Positions 41,068 to 49,789 of a stretch of 64,000 nt of DNA are shown piece after piece; within the stretch, counting starts at the first letter, position 1; every line of letters starts with the position of its first letter. A program made the translations under genes and the position numbers. The notes beneath the pieces were generated by a model, which saw only the letters and a program-made list of their open reading frames with translations, made no database searches and had not been told where the DNA came from. The stretch is from Nocardioides seonyuensis (GTDB lineage Bacteria; Actinomycetota; Actinomycetes; Propionibacteriales; Nocardioidaceae): the NCBI RefSeq assembly GCF_004683965.1, contig NZ_CP038436.1:682001-746000 (forward strand), written 5' to 3'.

Positions 41068-42546
41068 TCAGGGGGCGCTGATCGCCCGTCCGGTCTCGTG
41101 CCACACGTTGCCCGACCACGCGTTGCCGCGCACGCCGTCATCGAAGCTCGCCACCGTGCCGTATCGACCGCAGGTGTCGAAGAAGCGGGTCGAGAAGTGG
41201 TTGTCAATGAACCGGACGTTCGAGCCGTCGGGGTAGGGCTTGGAGTTGACCGAGCCGCCGTAGGCGCAGTAGCCACCCGTCGTAGCCATCAGGTTGTGCT
41301 GCACCAGCATGCCGTTGATGGGCGCGAAGTCGCCATACATGGGGATCGCTGCGGAGCAGCCGGTGCCCTCGCACATGAGCACGTTGTTGATGATCTGGTT
41401 GTTGCTGCCACCGTTGGTCCCGACGGCGCCACGGTGGGCGCCCGAGTCCCCGGTCCGGTTGGAGACGACGTAGGAGTTGGAGACCGTGCCGTTGTTGGTC
41501 AGTCGCGAGGTCCGCCCCACGTTGTGGACGTGGCCGTGGTCGAACACACCACCGCAGTCCATGTAGATCGGGATGTCGTTCTCGGCGGCGTTGGCGCCGT
41601 TGATCTCGGTGTACTCGACACGGACGCCGGTGGGGCAGGAGCCGTCGGCCTTGTCGGTGATGTAGAGCATGTAGGTGCCGGTGCCGTTGATGGTCACGTC
41701 CCGCACGGTCACGTTGTCGTGCCGGATCGTGAGCCGACCGTTGACGGTGACACGCGAGATCGTCTCGCCGGCGGCGGACGAGCTCAGGCCGGACGTGGTG
41801 CGCGTAGACGTCTCACGAGGACCTGTGGTTGCGATCGTCGGGAACTCGCTGGCGACCGGGGTGGTAGGAGTCGCAGTCGGCGTGGCGGTCGGCGTCGCCG
41901 TGGCGGTGGCCGTCGGAGTCGCCGTGGCGGTGGCCGTCGGAGTCGCCGTGGCGGTGGCCGTCGGAGTCGCCGTGGCGGTGGCCGTCGGCGACACGATCGG
42001 CGTGGTCGTTGCGGTCGGCGTGGGCTTCGGCTTCGGCCCAGGGGTGGGCTTGCCGCGCTTCTCGAACAGCTCGCCGTCGACGTAGCTGTCCACGACGTAG
42101 ATCTGATTGTCGGCGCTGTACATGAAGTCGTTGCGGCAGTCGTTGATGCGCACCCGCTTGGCGGTGTAGTTGCCGAAGACGACGCCGTTGGTGCGAGGTT
42201 CCTGGCAGTTGATCCTGCTGTCCAGGATCCTGGTGCCGTCGGCGCCGGAGTAGATGCGGACGCTGTGGTAGCCCGAGTACTTCACGGTCGTGTTCTTGAT
42301 GGTGACGTTGTCGGCCTTCACCTCGATCGAACCGTTGACGACCGCGCCGTCCACGACGGTTCCGTCCGTGGTGATCACGAGGTTCTTCTTGAAGACCTTG
42401 CCCTTGATGGTGGGTCCGCCGGAGGTGGTCGGCTTCGGCGAGGCGCTTGCCAGGGTGCTGCTGCCGGCGAGGTGGAGGCCGCCGACGCTGAGGGCTGCTG
42501 CGGCGAGGGCAAGGATGCGCTGTGACTTCCGCTGTGAGTGGGACAA
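41068..42546 (-). CDS. Secreted right-handed beta-helix protein, paralogue 3
   Basis: This 492-residue protein starts at the TTG at 42546, 8 nt after GGAGGA. This gives the signal peptide SQRILALAAAALSVGGLHLA. The N-terminal beta-helix (about 35-160) resembles paralogue 1 (VTIKNTTVKYSGYHSVRI). A linker of perfect Thr/Ala/Pro repeats (from a 24-bp DNA repeat) and the C-terminal domain (about 245-492) follow. The last ~240 residues are almost the same as in paralogue 2. So paralogue 3 combines an N-terminus of one type with the C-terminus of the other. The 524-bp region upstream is the longest gap of the window. Confidence 0.8.
   Translation of the reverse strand: MSHSQRKSQRILALAAAALSVGGLHLAGSSTLASASPKPTTSGGPTIKGKVFKKNLVITTDGTVVDGAVVNGSIEVKADNVTIKNTTVKYSGYHSVRIYSGADGTRILDSRINCQEPRTNGVVFGNYTAKRVRINDCRNDFMYSADNQIYVVDSYVDGELFEKRGKPTPGPKPKPTPTATTTPIVSPTATATATPTATATATPTATATATPTATATATPTATPTATPTTPVASEFPTIATTGPRETSTRTTSGLSSSAAGETISRVTVNGRLTIRHDNVTVRDVTINGTGTYMLYITDKADGSCPTGVRVEYTEINGANAAENDIPIYMDCGGVFDHGHVHNVGRTSRLTNNGTVSNSYVVSNRTGDSGAHRGAVGTNGGSNNQIINNVLMCEGTGCSAAIPMYGDFAPINGMLVQHNLMATTGGYCAYGGSVNSKPYPDGSNVRFIDNHFSTRFFDTCGRYGTVASFDDGVRGNAWSGNVWHETGRAISAP
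41894..41989. repeat. Four tandem 24-bp units in the linker of paralogue 3
   Basis: The 24-bp unit GTCGCCGTGGCGGTGGCC plus six bases occurs four times head to tail, with only the last base of the last copy changed. On the coding (minus) strand it gives ATPTATAT-type residues, eight per unit. Perfect identity suggests recent expansion, so copy number may vary between strains. Confidence 0.85.
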
Positions 42547-43070
42547 GGTGATGTTCCTCCGAGGGGGTTGGCACGCCGTTTGACCCGGCGCGTTCGGTCC
42601 GAACCGCTTGATGAACAGCACCGCGAGGAGCCGTGACATCTGTGAATGAGTGTGCTCGGTCTTGACCAAATCTGCAGGAAAACCAGAGCAATCCAAAAAG
42701 CCCACGGGATTGACACCCTGCATTTCAAGCCCATGCGTCACTCCATTCACGTCTGAAACGACTTACCGCCCACGCCCGCCCCGGCTTGCCCAGCGTCGGG
42801 ACGGACGGGGCCCGCGAGGCCTAGATCACCTCTCAGCACGCTCAGACACGCGTACGAGCACGACGGCTCGCCGACGTGCGGGATTCGCAGGAGAATTGCC
42901 CGAGGGTCTTTTCGAAGACCCGCTCTCACCCATATTGGGTATTCCTGAGCAGTGGACCGAATGTCCTGTCCTGACGATCGAGGGCCCTGCGCCGCGATAC
43001 CCCATTGGGGGGAGGACAGAAACGCGCCACGACAGCCCTCAGGCAGCCCTGCTGCCTGTGGGTCGTCGCG
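42547..43070. other. 524-bp intergenic region with several short palindromes
   Basis: This gap separates the promoter side of paralogue 3 from the 3' end of a glycosyltransferase. It holds a 7-bp hairpin with a TTCG tetraloop (GGGTCTT/AAGACCC, 42904-42921), the palindrome ACCCATATTGGGT (42928-42940) and CCCCATTGGGG (43000-43010). The part 42660-42760 is noticeably lower in GC. I see no reading frame I would trust. Confidence 0.45.
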
Positions 43071-44042
43071 TCAGGTCGGCAGCAGGACCCTCGAGTCGCG
43101 TCGGGGACGCGGCACCAGGTCGAGGACGGAGGGAGCCGTCGCCTTCGTCACCGACCGCGCCGCCGCGTAGTGGAGGTCGGCGAGCTTCAGCTTGTCGGCC
43201 TCTCGGGAGACGCACAGGTCACGAAGGCTGAGGTCCAGCGCGATGGCCAGCTGGTGGTTGTCGACGTGCTCGCCGTGAAGCTCCCGACGCGGGACCAACA
43301 CCGGGAACTTGCCGTTCTCCAGGGCCATGAGGGCGATGCCCGTACCGGCATGCGCCACCACGACGTCGCTCTCCGCGATCGCGCTGGCCATCTCTGCCGA
43401 GGGGACGCTGACGCGCCCGTCGATGCCGAGGCCCTCGACATCGGTGCACCCTGTCTGCCACAGCACCTCTGTTCCTGCAGGCACCAGCGAGGCGAGCCGC
43501 TCCACCAGACGTCGGAACCCGTAGCCCTCCTGGGTACCCACGCTCACGACCATCCTCGAGATGGGTCGCGGCTCGCCGAGTGCTGACTCGTAGAGGTCCC
43601 ACGGTGACGCCAGGTAGGTCCATCGGCCACGGCTCAGAGAGGTGGACTGGCTGAAGGTGCGCACCCCTGGGAAGAGGGCCATCGCGCGTCCCGACACCGA
43701 CGGAGCATCCGATCGGGTGGCCGACTCAATGTAGACCGTCTCGATGTTGTGCATCCGGGCCAGTGGCAGCACGGACAGCGCGAGCGCTGCCCCGGTGCTG
43801 ACGACCAGCGACACGTCGTACCGCTCGAAGAGTGCACGGCAGCGCGCTGCGTTGCGCACGACCGCTCGCAGGTCACGAGGAGGAGACGGCTCGACCCAGT
43901 GCACGACCTCGCCGGCGAGCAGCGACTCGGTCTGGGGCGTCCGCGGAGTCACCCAGACCACGTCCTGGACGTCCAGTCGCGGGCGCAGGGTGTGCAGCTG
44001 CATGATGTGGCCGCCGTCGTTGGCCACGAGGAGGGCGGTCAC
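43071..44042 (-). CDS. Glycosyltransferase, fused Alg14-like and Alg13-like halves (family 28 type)
   Basis: This 323-residue protein has a short N-terminal membrane-associated half like Alg14/EpsE-type partners (TALLVANDGGHIMQLHTL). The C-terminal half resembles Alg13 and MurG ends: MVVSVGTQEGYGFRRLVERL, DVVVAHAGTGIALMALENGK and VPRRELHGEHVDNHQ, where the Gly-rich loop and the late Glu/His contact the nucleotide. In most systems these halves are two proteins; here one chain holds both. The GTG at 44042 overlaps the upstream glycosyltransferase stop as GTGA, with AGGAG 8 nt upstream. It should add a sugar to a lipid-linked unit. The donor is unknown. Confidence 0.8.
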   Translation of the reverse strand: MTALLVANDGGHIMQLHTLRPRLDVQDVVWVTPRTPQTESLLAGEVVHWVEPSPPRDLRAVVRNAARCRALFERYDVSLVVSTGAALALSVLPLARMHNIETVYIESATRSDAPSVSGRAMALFPGVRTFSQSTSLSRGRWTYLASPWDLYESALGEPRPISRMVVSVGTQEGYGFRRLVERLASLVPAGTEVLWQTGCTDVEGLGIDGRVSVPSAEMASAIAESDVVVAHAGTGIALMALENGKFPVLVPRRELHGEHVDNHQLAIALDLSLRDLCVSREADKLKLADLHYAAARSVTKATAPSVLDLVPRPRRDSRVLLPT

Positions 44043-44917
44043 GACCGTGCTCCTGACGCGACACCCCGGAGGGTCTTCATGCGCGAGCTCTCGTCGCGCT
44101 GCCACGTGGTGAAGTCTCCAGCGCGAATGGCCCGTCGCGCAGCGATCCTCGCAGTCAGGTGCACCGCCACGAAGACTGCCACGGGACCGGCGAGACGCGG
44201 CTGCTCGGCGACCAGCGCCAGCAGGACACGCGGGCTGGTGCGCGAGCTGGCGCGTCGTACGTCAGCTGCATCCGCCTGGTGGTTGCCGGTGACGATGCGG
44301 ATGCGCCGCCGCAGCAGGTCGCGGAGGGTTCGCGGGGGGTGGACGACGGCGACAGCCTCCGCGACGACGCGCCGTTCGGTTTCACCGAAGGCGTCAGACA
44401 TCGCCAGGTCGTCCCCGAGCATCCGGGGTAGCGCGTCAAGACGGCGTTGCCCCTCCTCGCCCACGACCACGACTCCTCGTCCGAAGAGCCCGCTCTCGAC
44501 CTGCGGCAGTCGCTCCCAGACGTCGTAGAACCAGCGGACGGGCCAGGAACAGCCTTCGCGCGGCACCTCGCGCCGAGGGGCGGTGGCGAGGACTTCTCCG
44601 GCGATCAGCGGCTGCACCAGCCGGAGCACGTCGGCCCCGGTCAGCTCGATGTCTGCGTCGAGGTGGACACGGGGGAAGACGGACGCCGTGGCGTTGCCGA
44701 CCCGCACCGCCTCGCTCTTCGAGGGCTGGCCGATCTTCCGGACACGCACCGGGGGGTTGGCGGAGCGGGCGATCTGGGCGGTCCGGTCGCTGCATCCGTT
44801 GGCGACCACGACCACCTCGAGGTCGCCCGGCTCGACGCCGGTCGCCAAGGCAGCCAAGGTTCGCGCGATGCTCGCGGACTCGTTGTGCGCCGGAATGACC
44901 ACACTGGCCACCGCCAT
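44039..44917 (-). CDS. Glycosyltransferase family 2
   Basis: This 292-residue GT-A enzyme has VASVVIPAHNESASIARTLA at the start, VVVVANGCSDRTAQ, and the metal-binding motif PRVHLDADIELTGADVLRL (DAD, about 100). A DDLAMSDAF region lies at the acceptor side. The ATG at 44917 follows GGGGATCTGAC and gives a typical start. An ATG 24 nt earlier would add a few polar residues only. It ends 4 nt into the fused Alg13/14-like gene, so the two form an operon with the LCP-like gene behind them on the same strand. Confidence 0.85.
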   Translation of the reverse strand: MAVASVVIPAHNESASIARTLAALATGVEPGDLEVVVVANGCSDRTAQIARSANPPVRVRKIGQPSKSEAVRVGNATASVFPRVHLDADIELTGADVLRLVQPLIAGEVLATAPRREVPREGCSWPVRWFYDVWERLPQVESGLFGRGVVVVGEEGQRRLDALPRMLGDDLAMSDAFGETERRVVAEAVAVVHPPRTLRDLLRRRIRIVTGNHQADAADVRRASSRTSPRVLLALVAEQPRLAGPVAVFVAVHLTARIAARRAIRAGDFTTWQRDESSRMKTLRGVASGARS

Positions 44918-45036
44918 GTCAGATCCCCTGTGCTCAGTCATACGGGGACGGCCCCCACCGTCCGATGCGAGCATCGTCACGGGGTGCGGCGACGAGACGG
45001 GAGACCGACGGGGGCTTTCCCGCATATTGGTGAGCG

Positions 45037-45795
45037 CTACCCGGGACGAGCCGTGGAGAAGTCGATGTCGCGCGATCGGAGGTTGCGCAACGAGATGAGC
45101 AGCCAGTCCAGCTCGGCGATCGTCCACTCGTCGTCGATCGCCAGTCCTGAGGCCGTCGTTCGCAGCTGGCGGTAGAGGGCGAGCGGCTTCCGGCGCAGCT
45201 CGACGTGCAGGGTCTCCTTCAGGACGTCGCGCACGTAGTCGTGCTGGACCGCAGCCGAGGAGCCGTACCGGTAGGAGCGATCGAGCCCGTTGGCGTCCGC
45301 GAGCTCGGCGAAGGTGCCCCAGTCGAGAGCCATCAGGTGGTCGACACGTCGACCCGACCACGCCTCCACTGCTGCCACCGACGCGTTGGGCGAGGACGCG
45401 ACCACCGCCGACTCGACCGTCGGGTCCGCTGGCAGCGTCTCGACCCGGACCTCCCGGCCGTGGGCCTCGATCTCCACGATCATCAACGCCTCGATCGACT
45501 GCTCGCCGGGCAGCCAAGGGACGTCGCTGTCGTCACCGGGACGGGTCCCGACCAGGAGGATCGTCTCGCCGGGCGCCGCCGCCGGCCTCTCGCCGAGTCC
45601 CTCGAAGGCGCCGTCGATCCTGCCCAGATGACGGGCGAGGCTCAGGTTGGTGATCACCAGCGCCAACGTCACGAGCAGGCCGAGGGCGAGCACGGCAACG
45701 CCCGCACGACGGATGCCTCGCCGTGTCACGATCGTGCCCGCCTCCCCCATCGCACGTGGAGCCACGACCGTAGGAGCCCGTGGCCGCACTCTCAT
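45037..45795 (-). CDS. Degenerate LytR-CpsA-Psr (LCP)-like protein
   Basis: This 252-residue protein has one membrane helix (about 29-51: VAVLALGLLVTLALVITNL) and an extracytoplasmic domain. LLVGTRPGDDS stands where LCP proteins have the xGxDxR motif. VDHLMALDWGTFAELADANG matches the VDHYVxVDFxGFxxLVDxLGG helix. The C-terminal part (QHDYVRDVLKETL, LAIDDEWTIAELDWLLISL) matches the family end. The Arg-rich catalytic segment between these blocks is largely missing and the DTM/RD motif residues are not conserved. It may be a non-catalytic relative that holds polymer or regulates a true LCP ligase. It precedes the pth-rplY genes. Confidence 0.55.
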   Translation of the reverse strand: MRVRPRAPTVVAPRAMGEAGTIVTRRGIRRAGVAVLALGLLVTLALVITNLSLARHLGRIDGAFEGLGERPAAAPGETILLVGTRPGDDSDVPWLPGEQSIEALMIVEIEAHGREVRVETLPADPTVESAVVASSPNASVAAVEAWSGRRVDHLMALDWGTFAELADANGLDRSYRYGSSAAVQHDYVRDVLKETLHVELRRKPLALYRQLRTTASGLAIDDEWTIAELDWLLISLRNLRSRDIDFSTARPG

Positions 45796-45825
45796 CCCCC
45801 ATCGAGGGGAAGCCGACGGCAGATG

Positions 45826-46443
45826 TCAGGAGTTGTAGCGCTGCTGGGTCTTCTCCAGGCCGTCGAGGATGAGGGACTCCACGGCGTCGGCCGCCTCCAC
45901 CACCTGCACGTCGAGCTCCTTGCGCTCAGCGCTGGAGTAGTTGGAGAGGACGAAGTCGGCGACGTCCTGGCGGCCGGGGGGCCGGCCGATCCCGGCACGG
46001 ACGCGGTAGAAGTCGCCGGTGCCCAGGGACGAGCGCAGGGAGCGCAGCCCGTTGTGGCCGTTGTCGCCGCCGCCGAGCTTGGTGCGCAGCGTCCCGAAGG
46101 CGATGTCGAGCTCGTCGTGGATCGCGACGAGGTGATCGGGCGCGACCTTGTAGAAGGTGGCCAGCGCCTTGATGGGACCGCCCACCTCGTTCATGTAGCT
46201 GCGCGGCCTCGCCAGCACGACGCGCGGGCCACCGAGCCCGAGCCTGCCCTCGACGACGTCGGCGCGCCCTGTCTTGTGGGAGCGCCAGGGCCCTCCCTTG
46301 GGGACCGGGCCCAGGCGCCGGGCCAGCTCGTCGGCGACGAGGTAGCCGACGTTGTGACGGTGGCCGGCGTAGGTGGGCCCCGGGTTACCGAGGCCCACCA
46401 CGAGCCAGACGTCCGAACCGGTCGCGCCGGCTGGGTCGCTCAT
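45826..46443 (-). CDS. pth: Peptidyl-tRNA hydrolase
   Basis: This 205-residue enzyme releases peptide from prematurely dropped peptidyl-tRNA. The family signature [20 protein letters not shown] (about 14-33) includes the catalytic His. It also has [19 protein letters not shown], with the Asn for tRNA contact, and [12 protein letters not shown] followed by [14 protein letters not shown] short polar N-terminal extension (about 10 residues) precedes the usual start. Its stop is 30 bp from the LCP-like start. It lies directly after rplY, the usual actinobacterial order. Confidence 0.95.
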   Translation of the reverse strand: MSDPAGATGSDVWLVVGLGNPGPTYAGHRHNVGYLVADELARRLGPVPKGGPWRSHKTGRADVVEGRLGLGGPRVVLARPRSYMNEVGGPIKALATFYKVAPDHLVAIHDELDIAFGTLRTKLGGGDNGHNGLRSLRSSLGTGDFYRVRAGIGRPPGRQDVADFVLSNYSSAERKELDVQVVEAADAVESLILDGLEKTQQRYNS

Positions 46444-46444
46444 G

Positions 46445-47128
46445 TCACTCCGAGTCGGTGGACTCGCCCTCGGCAGCGGTCTCCTCGGTCACACCCTCGG
46501 CAGGGGTCTCGGCCTCGGGAGCGTCGTGCTCGATGCCGGCCTCGGCCTCGGCCTCCTCCAGCTCGGCCTCGAGGGCCTCGGCGGAGATCTGCTGGGTCAC
46601 GTTGACGATGAGCAGCTCGTCGTCGGAGAGCAGGGTCGTGCCCGACGGCAGAGAGAGGTCCTTGGCGTGGATCTGGGTGCCGACAGCCGCGCCCTCGACG
46701 GAGACCTCGAAGAACTCGGGGATGTGGGTGGCCTCGGCCTCGACCTGCAGGGTGGAGTTCTCGGTGACCACCAGGGTGTCGGGACCGGCCTCGCCGACGA
46801 CGTGGACGGGGACGTCGACGGTGACCTTCTCGCCGCGACGGACGGCGACGAAGTCGATGTGCTCGATGAGGCGGCGGATCGGGTCGATCTGGACCTGCTT
46901 GGTGAGAGCCAGCTGCTCGGTGCCGTCGACGTCGAGCGCGAGGAGGGCGTTGGAGCCGCCGTGCTTGAGCGCCATCATGGTCTGGTGGCCCGGGAGGGTG
47001 ACGTGGGCCGTCTCGTTGCCGTGGCCGTAGATGACGGCGGGGATCTTGTTGTCGCGACGGATGCGGCGAGCCGCGCCCTTGCCGAACTCGGTGCGGGTCT
47101 CGGCGACGATCTTCTCGGGTGCAGACAT
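46445..47128 (-). CDS. rplY: Ribosomal protein L25, general stress protein Ctc type
   Basis: This 227-residue L25 is the long CTC/TL5 form with a C-terminal extension. The N-terminal 5S rRNA-binding domain (about 1-95) has [20 protein letters not shown] and [16 protein letters not shown]. The TL5-like domain (about 96-185) has [23 protein letters not shown] long acidic Glu/Ala tail ends the protein ([10 protein letters not shown] to [14 protein letters not shown]). It is followed by pth 2 bp away. A hairpin in its leader (47196-47223) may give translational feedback (inference). Confidence 0.95.
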   Translation of the reverse strand: MSAPEKIVAETRTEFGKGAARRIRRDNKIPAVIYGHGNETAHVTLPGHQTMMALKHGGSNALLALDVDGTEQLALTKQVQIDPIRRLIEHIDFVAVRRGEKVTVDVPVHVVGEAGPDTLVVTENSTLQVEAEATHIPEFFEVSVEGAAVGTQIHAKDLSLPSGTTLLSDDELLIVNVTQQISAEALEAELEEAEAEAGIEHDAPEAETPAEGVTEETAAEGESTDSE

Positions 47129-47195
47129 CTACTTCTCCTGACGAGGGGTGCGGGGTGCTTGAGGCTCTGGGGGCCAGGGCGCCGGAGACGACGAA

Positions 47196-47223
47196 CGCCG
47201 CGCTCCGGATCGTGAGCGCGGCG
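47196..47223 (-). promoter_or_regulatory. Perfect hairpin in the rplY leader
   Basis: CGCCGCGCTC (47196-47205) pairs with GAGCGCGGCG (47214-47223) around an 8-nt loop, 68 bp upstream of the rplY start. It could be a leader structure for rplY regulation or part of a bidirectional element with the divergent pepN. No upstream gene on the same strand needs a terminator here. Confidence 0.4.
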
Positions 47224-47353
47224 CTGTGAGGCGGACCGGGCCCAGTCGATCACGGAGTCCCAGGTGTTCGATGGGCTCCCTCGCCGAGGCAACCGGGAAA
47301 GTCTAGGCGGGGCGCGGCCCCGAGGCCAATCCGCGACGGGCTACCGTCGCCCG

Positions 47354-49777
47354 GTGTCCCTCACCCTCCACGAAGCCCGCGAGCGGGCCGCGCTCATCAC
47401 CGACGTCGAGACCGTCGTCCACCTCGACCTGACCTCGACCGCCGACTTCGCCGTCGAGGCCACCCTCACGTTCGGCTGCACCGAACCTGGGGCGAGCAGC
47501 TTCCTAGAGCTCGCCGGTGCCAGCGACGTGACCCTCGACGGTGAGCCGGCGCCGTACGACGGCCGGCGCATCGCCCTGCACGACCTGGCCGCACGCAACG
47601 AGGTCCGGGTCACCGCCCGCCTGCCGTACGTCACCGACGGTGACAGCATGACCGTGACGATCGACCCCGCCGACGGCGAGCGCTACGTGTGCGGCTTCAC
47701 GGCCATGGACATCGCCCAGAAGGTCATCCCCTGCTTCGACCAGCCCGACCTCAAGACGACCTTCACCGTGTCGGTGACCGCCCCGTCGCACTGGACCGTG
47801 CTGGCCAACGGCGTCCTGGCCGGCCGGGAGCCCGGTGAGCAGGGTGACACCTGGCTATTCGCGCCGACGCCGCGTGTCTCCTCCTACCTCTTCTTCGTCG
47901 CCGGCGGGCCGTGGGTCTCGGTCACCTGGGACGAGCCCTACGCCCCCGCTCCCGGCGGCACGCTGCCTTTCGGTTGGCACGCTCGAGCGTCCCAGGAGCG
48001 CGAGCTCCGCCGCGACGCCGACGAGCTGCGTCGCATCACCAGCACGTGCTTCCAGCACTACACCTCGGTCTTCGACGAGCCCTACGCGTTCGGCGACTAC
48101 CAGCAGGTCTTCACCCCCGGGCTCAACTGGGGCGCGATGGAGTTCCCGGGGTGCGTGGCGTTCCGTGACCAGCTCCTCACACAGGGCACGCCGACCGCGC
48201 TCGACCGGCAGTACACCGCGTCGGTGATCGCCCACGAGATGGCGCACATGTGGTTCGGCGACCTGGTGACGATGCGCTGGTGGGAGGACACCTGGCTCAA
48301 CGAGTCCTTCGCCGACTTCATGGGCTACGACGTCGCAGGGACGGCAGCCGGCTACACCGACTCCTGGACCGACGCGGCCTTGACGCGCAAGCCGACGGGC
48401 TACGCCGCCGACCGCCGCCGCTCGACCCACCTCATCGCCGAGGACCCCGAGAAGCTCGTCGACGTCGACACCGCCTTCGCCAACTTCGACATGATCACCT
48501 ATGCCAAGGGCAACGCGGTTCTGCGCCAGCTGGGTGTGTGGCTCGGCGAGGACTTCCTCGCCGGGGTCAACCGGCACCTCTCTGCGCACGCCTTCGGCAA
48601 CGCGACGCTCGCCGACTTCCTCGACGCCCTCGACTCCTCGACCGACCGTGACGTCCGCGCCTGGGCCGACGCCTGGTTGCGGACCACCGGCTTCGACACC
48701 ATCCACGTCACGCGCGACGGTGACGTCCCCGTGCTGGTGCGCGAGGGCTCCCGGCCCCACCGTCTCTCGGTGGCGGCCTACGACGACTCGATGCGGCTCC
48801 TCGAGGCCGTCCTGGTCGATCTCGCGGACGAGCCGGTCCGGCTCAAGGGGTTCGCGGGACGGGTGGTCGTTCCCAACGCGGGCGACGAGACGTTCGCCTC
48901 CTTGCGTCTCGACGACCACTCCTGGACGGCGGTGGAGGCCGGGCTGTCCGACCTGGAGTCACCCCTGACACGGGCCGTCCTGTGGTGGACGGCGATCGAC
49001 CGTGTCCAGGCGCGCGAGCTCGACCTCGACCGGATCCTCGACCTCGCCGACACCCATCTCCGGCCCGAGCGGCACCCGGTGGTCCTCGAGGCCGTGCTCG
49101 GCTTCCTGCAGGCCCTGGTCCGGCGCTACGCGACCCCGGAACAGGTGGGCGGCCTGCTCGAGCGCGTCTCGGGCATCGCCCGGGCCGCGCTGGACAGTGG
49201 CGACCCCGCCCTCGCCCCTGGCGCCTCGCGCGCGCTCGCAGCCACCTCCCACGACCGTGACGCCCTCGTCGCCTGGCTCGGGGAGCACGACGTCGACCAG
49301 GAGGTGCGCTGGGCCGTCGTCCACCGTCTCGCTGCCCTGGGGGACGACAGCCACGTGGCGGCGGAGCAGGAGCGCGACCGGTCGGTCTCGGGCCACCACG
49401 CGGCGCTGGCGGCCCGCGCCGCCGTACCCACCCCCGAGGCGAAGGCTGAGGCGTGGTCCCTCCTGATGGGCGGCACGCTGAGCAACCACGAGTTCACGGC
49501 CGTGGCCTCGGGGTTCTGGGACTGGGAGCAGGCGGCACTGGTCGAGCCCTACGTCGAGCGACACCTGACCGAGGGCCTGGCGCTGGCGCGAGAGTCCGGC
49601 CAGGCCATGAGCCGTATCGTCGGCCGCGCGGGCTTCCCGTGGCTCCCCCTGCCCGACGCCGTACGCCGCTCGCTGCGGGCGCGCCTGGCCGAGGTGCTCG
49701 AGACCGAGGACGTCCCCACCGTCCTGGCGCGGACCTGGAACGACGCCCTCGACGACCTCGACCGCGTCATCGGCTGA
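47354..49777 (+). CDS. pepN: Aminopeptidase N (M1 family)
   Basis: This 807-residue M1 metallopeptidase removes N-terminal residues from peptides. The zinc motif is HEMAHMWFGDLVTMRWWEDT (HExxH, then Glu in WLNESFAD 18 residues later). The substrate-binding GAMEN motif is GAMEFPG here, a common actinobacterial variant. The C-terminal ERAP1-like helical domain (about 500-800) is complete. The GTG at 47354 gives MSLTLHEARERAAL, matching the usual start; the upstream in-frame codons are basic and unlikely. It diverges from rplY and ends just before the large palindrome at 49790. Confidence 0.94.
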   Translation: MSLTLHEARERAALITDVETVVHLDLTSTADFAVEATLTFGCTEPGASSFLELAGASDVTLDGEPAPYDGRRIALHDLAARNEVRVTARLPYVTDGDSMTVTIDPADGERYVCGFTAMDIAQKVIPCFDQPDLKTTFTVSVTAPSHWTVLANGVLAGREPGEQGDTWLFAPTPRVSSYLFFVAGGPWVSVTWDEPYAPAPGGTLPFGWHARASQERELRRDADELRRITSTCFQHYTSVFDEPYAFGDYQQVFTPGLNWGAMEFPGCVAFRDQLLTQGTPTALDRQYTASVIAHEMAHMWFGDLVTMRWWEDTWLNESFADFMGYDVAGTAAGYTDSWTDAALTRKPTGYAADRRRSTHLIAEDPEKLVDVDTAFANFDMITYAKGNAVLRQLGVWLGEDFLAGVNRHLSAHAFGNATLADFLDALDSSTDRDVRAWADAWLRTTGFDTIHVTRDGDVPVLVREGSRPHRLSVAAYDDSMRLLEAVLVDLADEPVRLKGFAGRVVVPNAGDETFASLRLDDHSWTAVEAGLSDLESPLTRAVLWWTAIDRVQARELDLDRILDLADTHLRPERHPVVLEAVLGFLQALVRRYATPEQVGGLLERVSGIARAALDSGDPALAPGASRALAATSHDRDALVAWLGEHDVDQEVRWAVVHRLAALGDDSHVAAEQERDRSVSGHHAALAARAAVPTPEAKAEAWSLLMGGTLSNHEFTAVASGFWDWEQAALVEPYVERHLTEGLALARESGQAMSRIVGRAGFPWLPLPDAVRRSLRARLAEVLETEDVPTVLARTWNDALDDLDRVIG

Positions 49778-49789
49778 TCCGCCCCCGTC

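Noticed and set aside
41894..41989. CRISPR-like tandem repeat
   Set aside because: The units are directly adjacent without spacers and encode a protein linker in frame.
17677..42942. Shared nonamer ATTGGGTAT before the lasso precursor (17677-17685) and in the 42.9-kb gap (42934-42942)
   Set aside because: Nine matching bases are expected about once by chance in a window of this size, and flanking bases do not agree.
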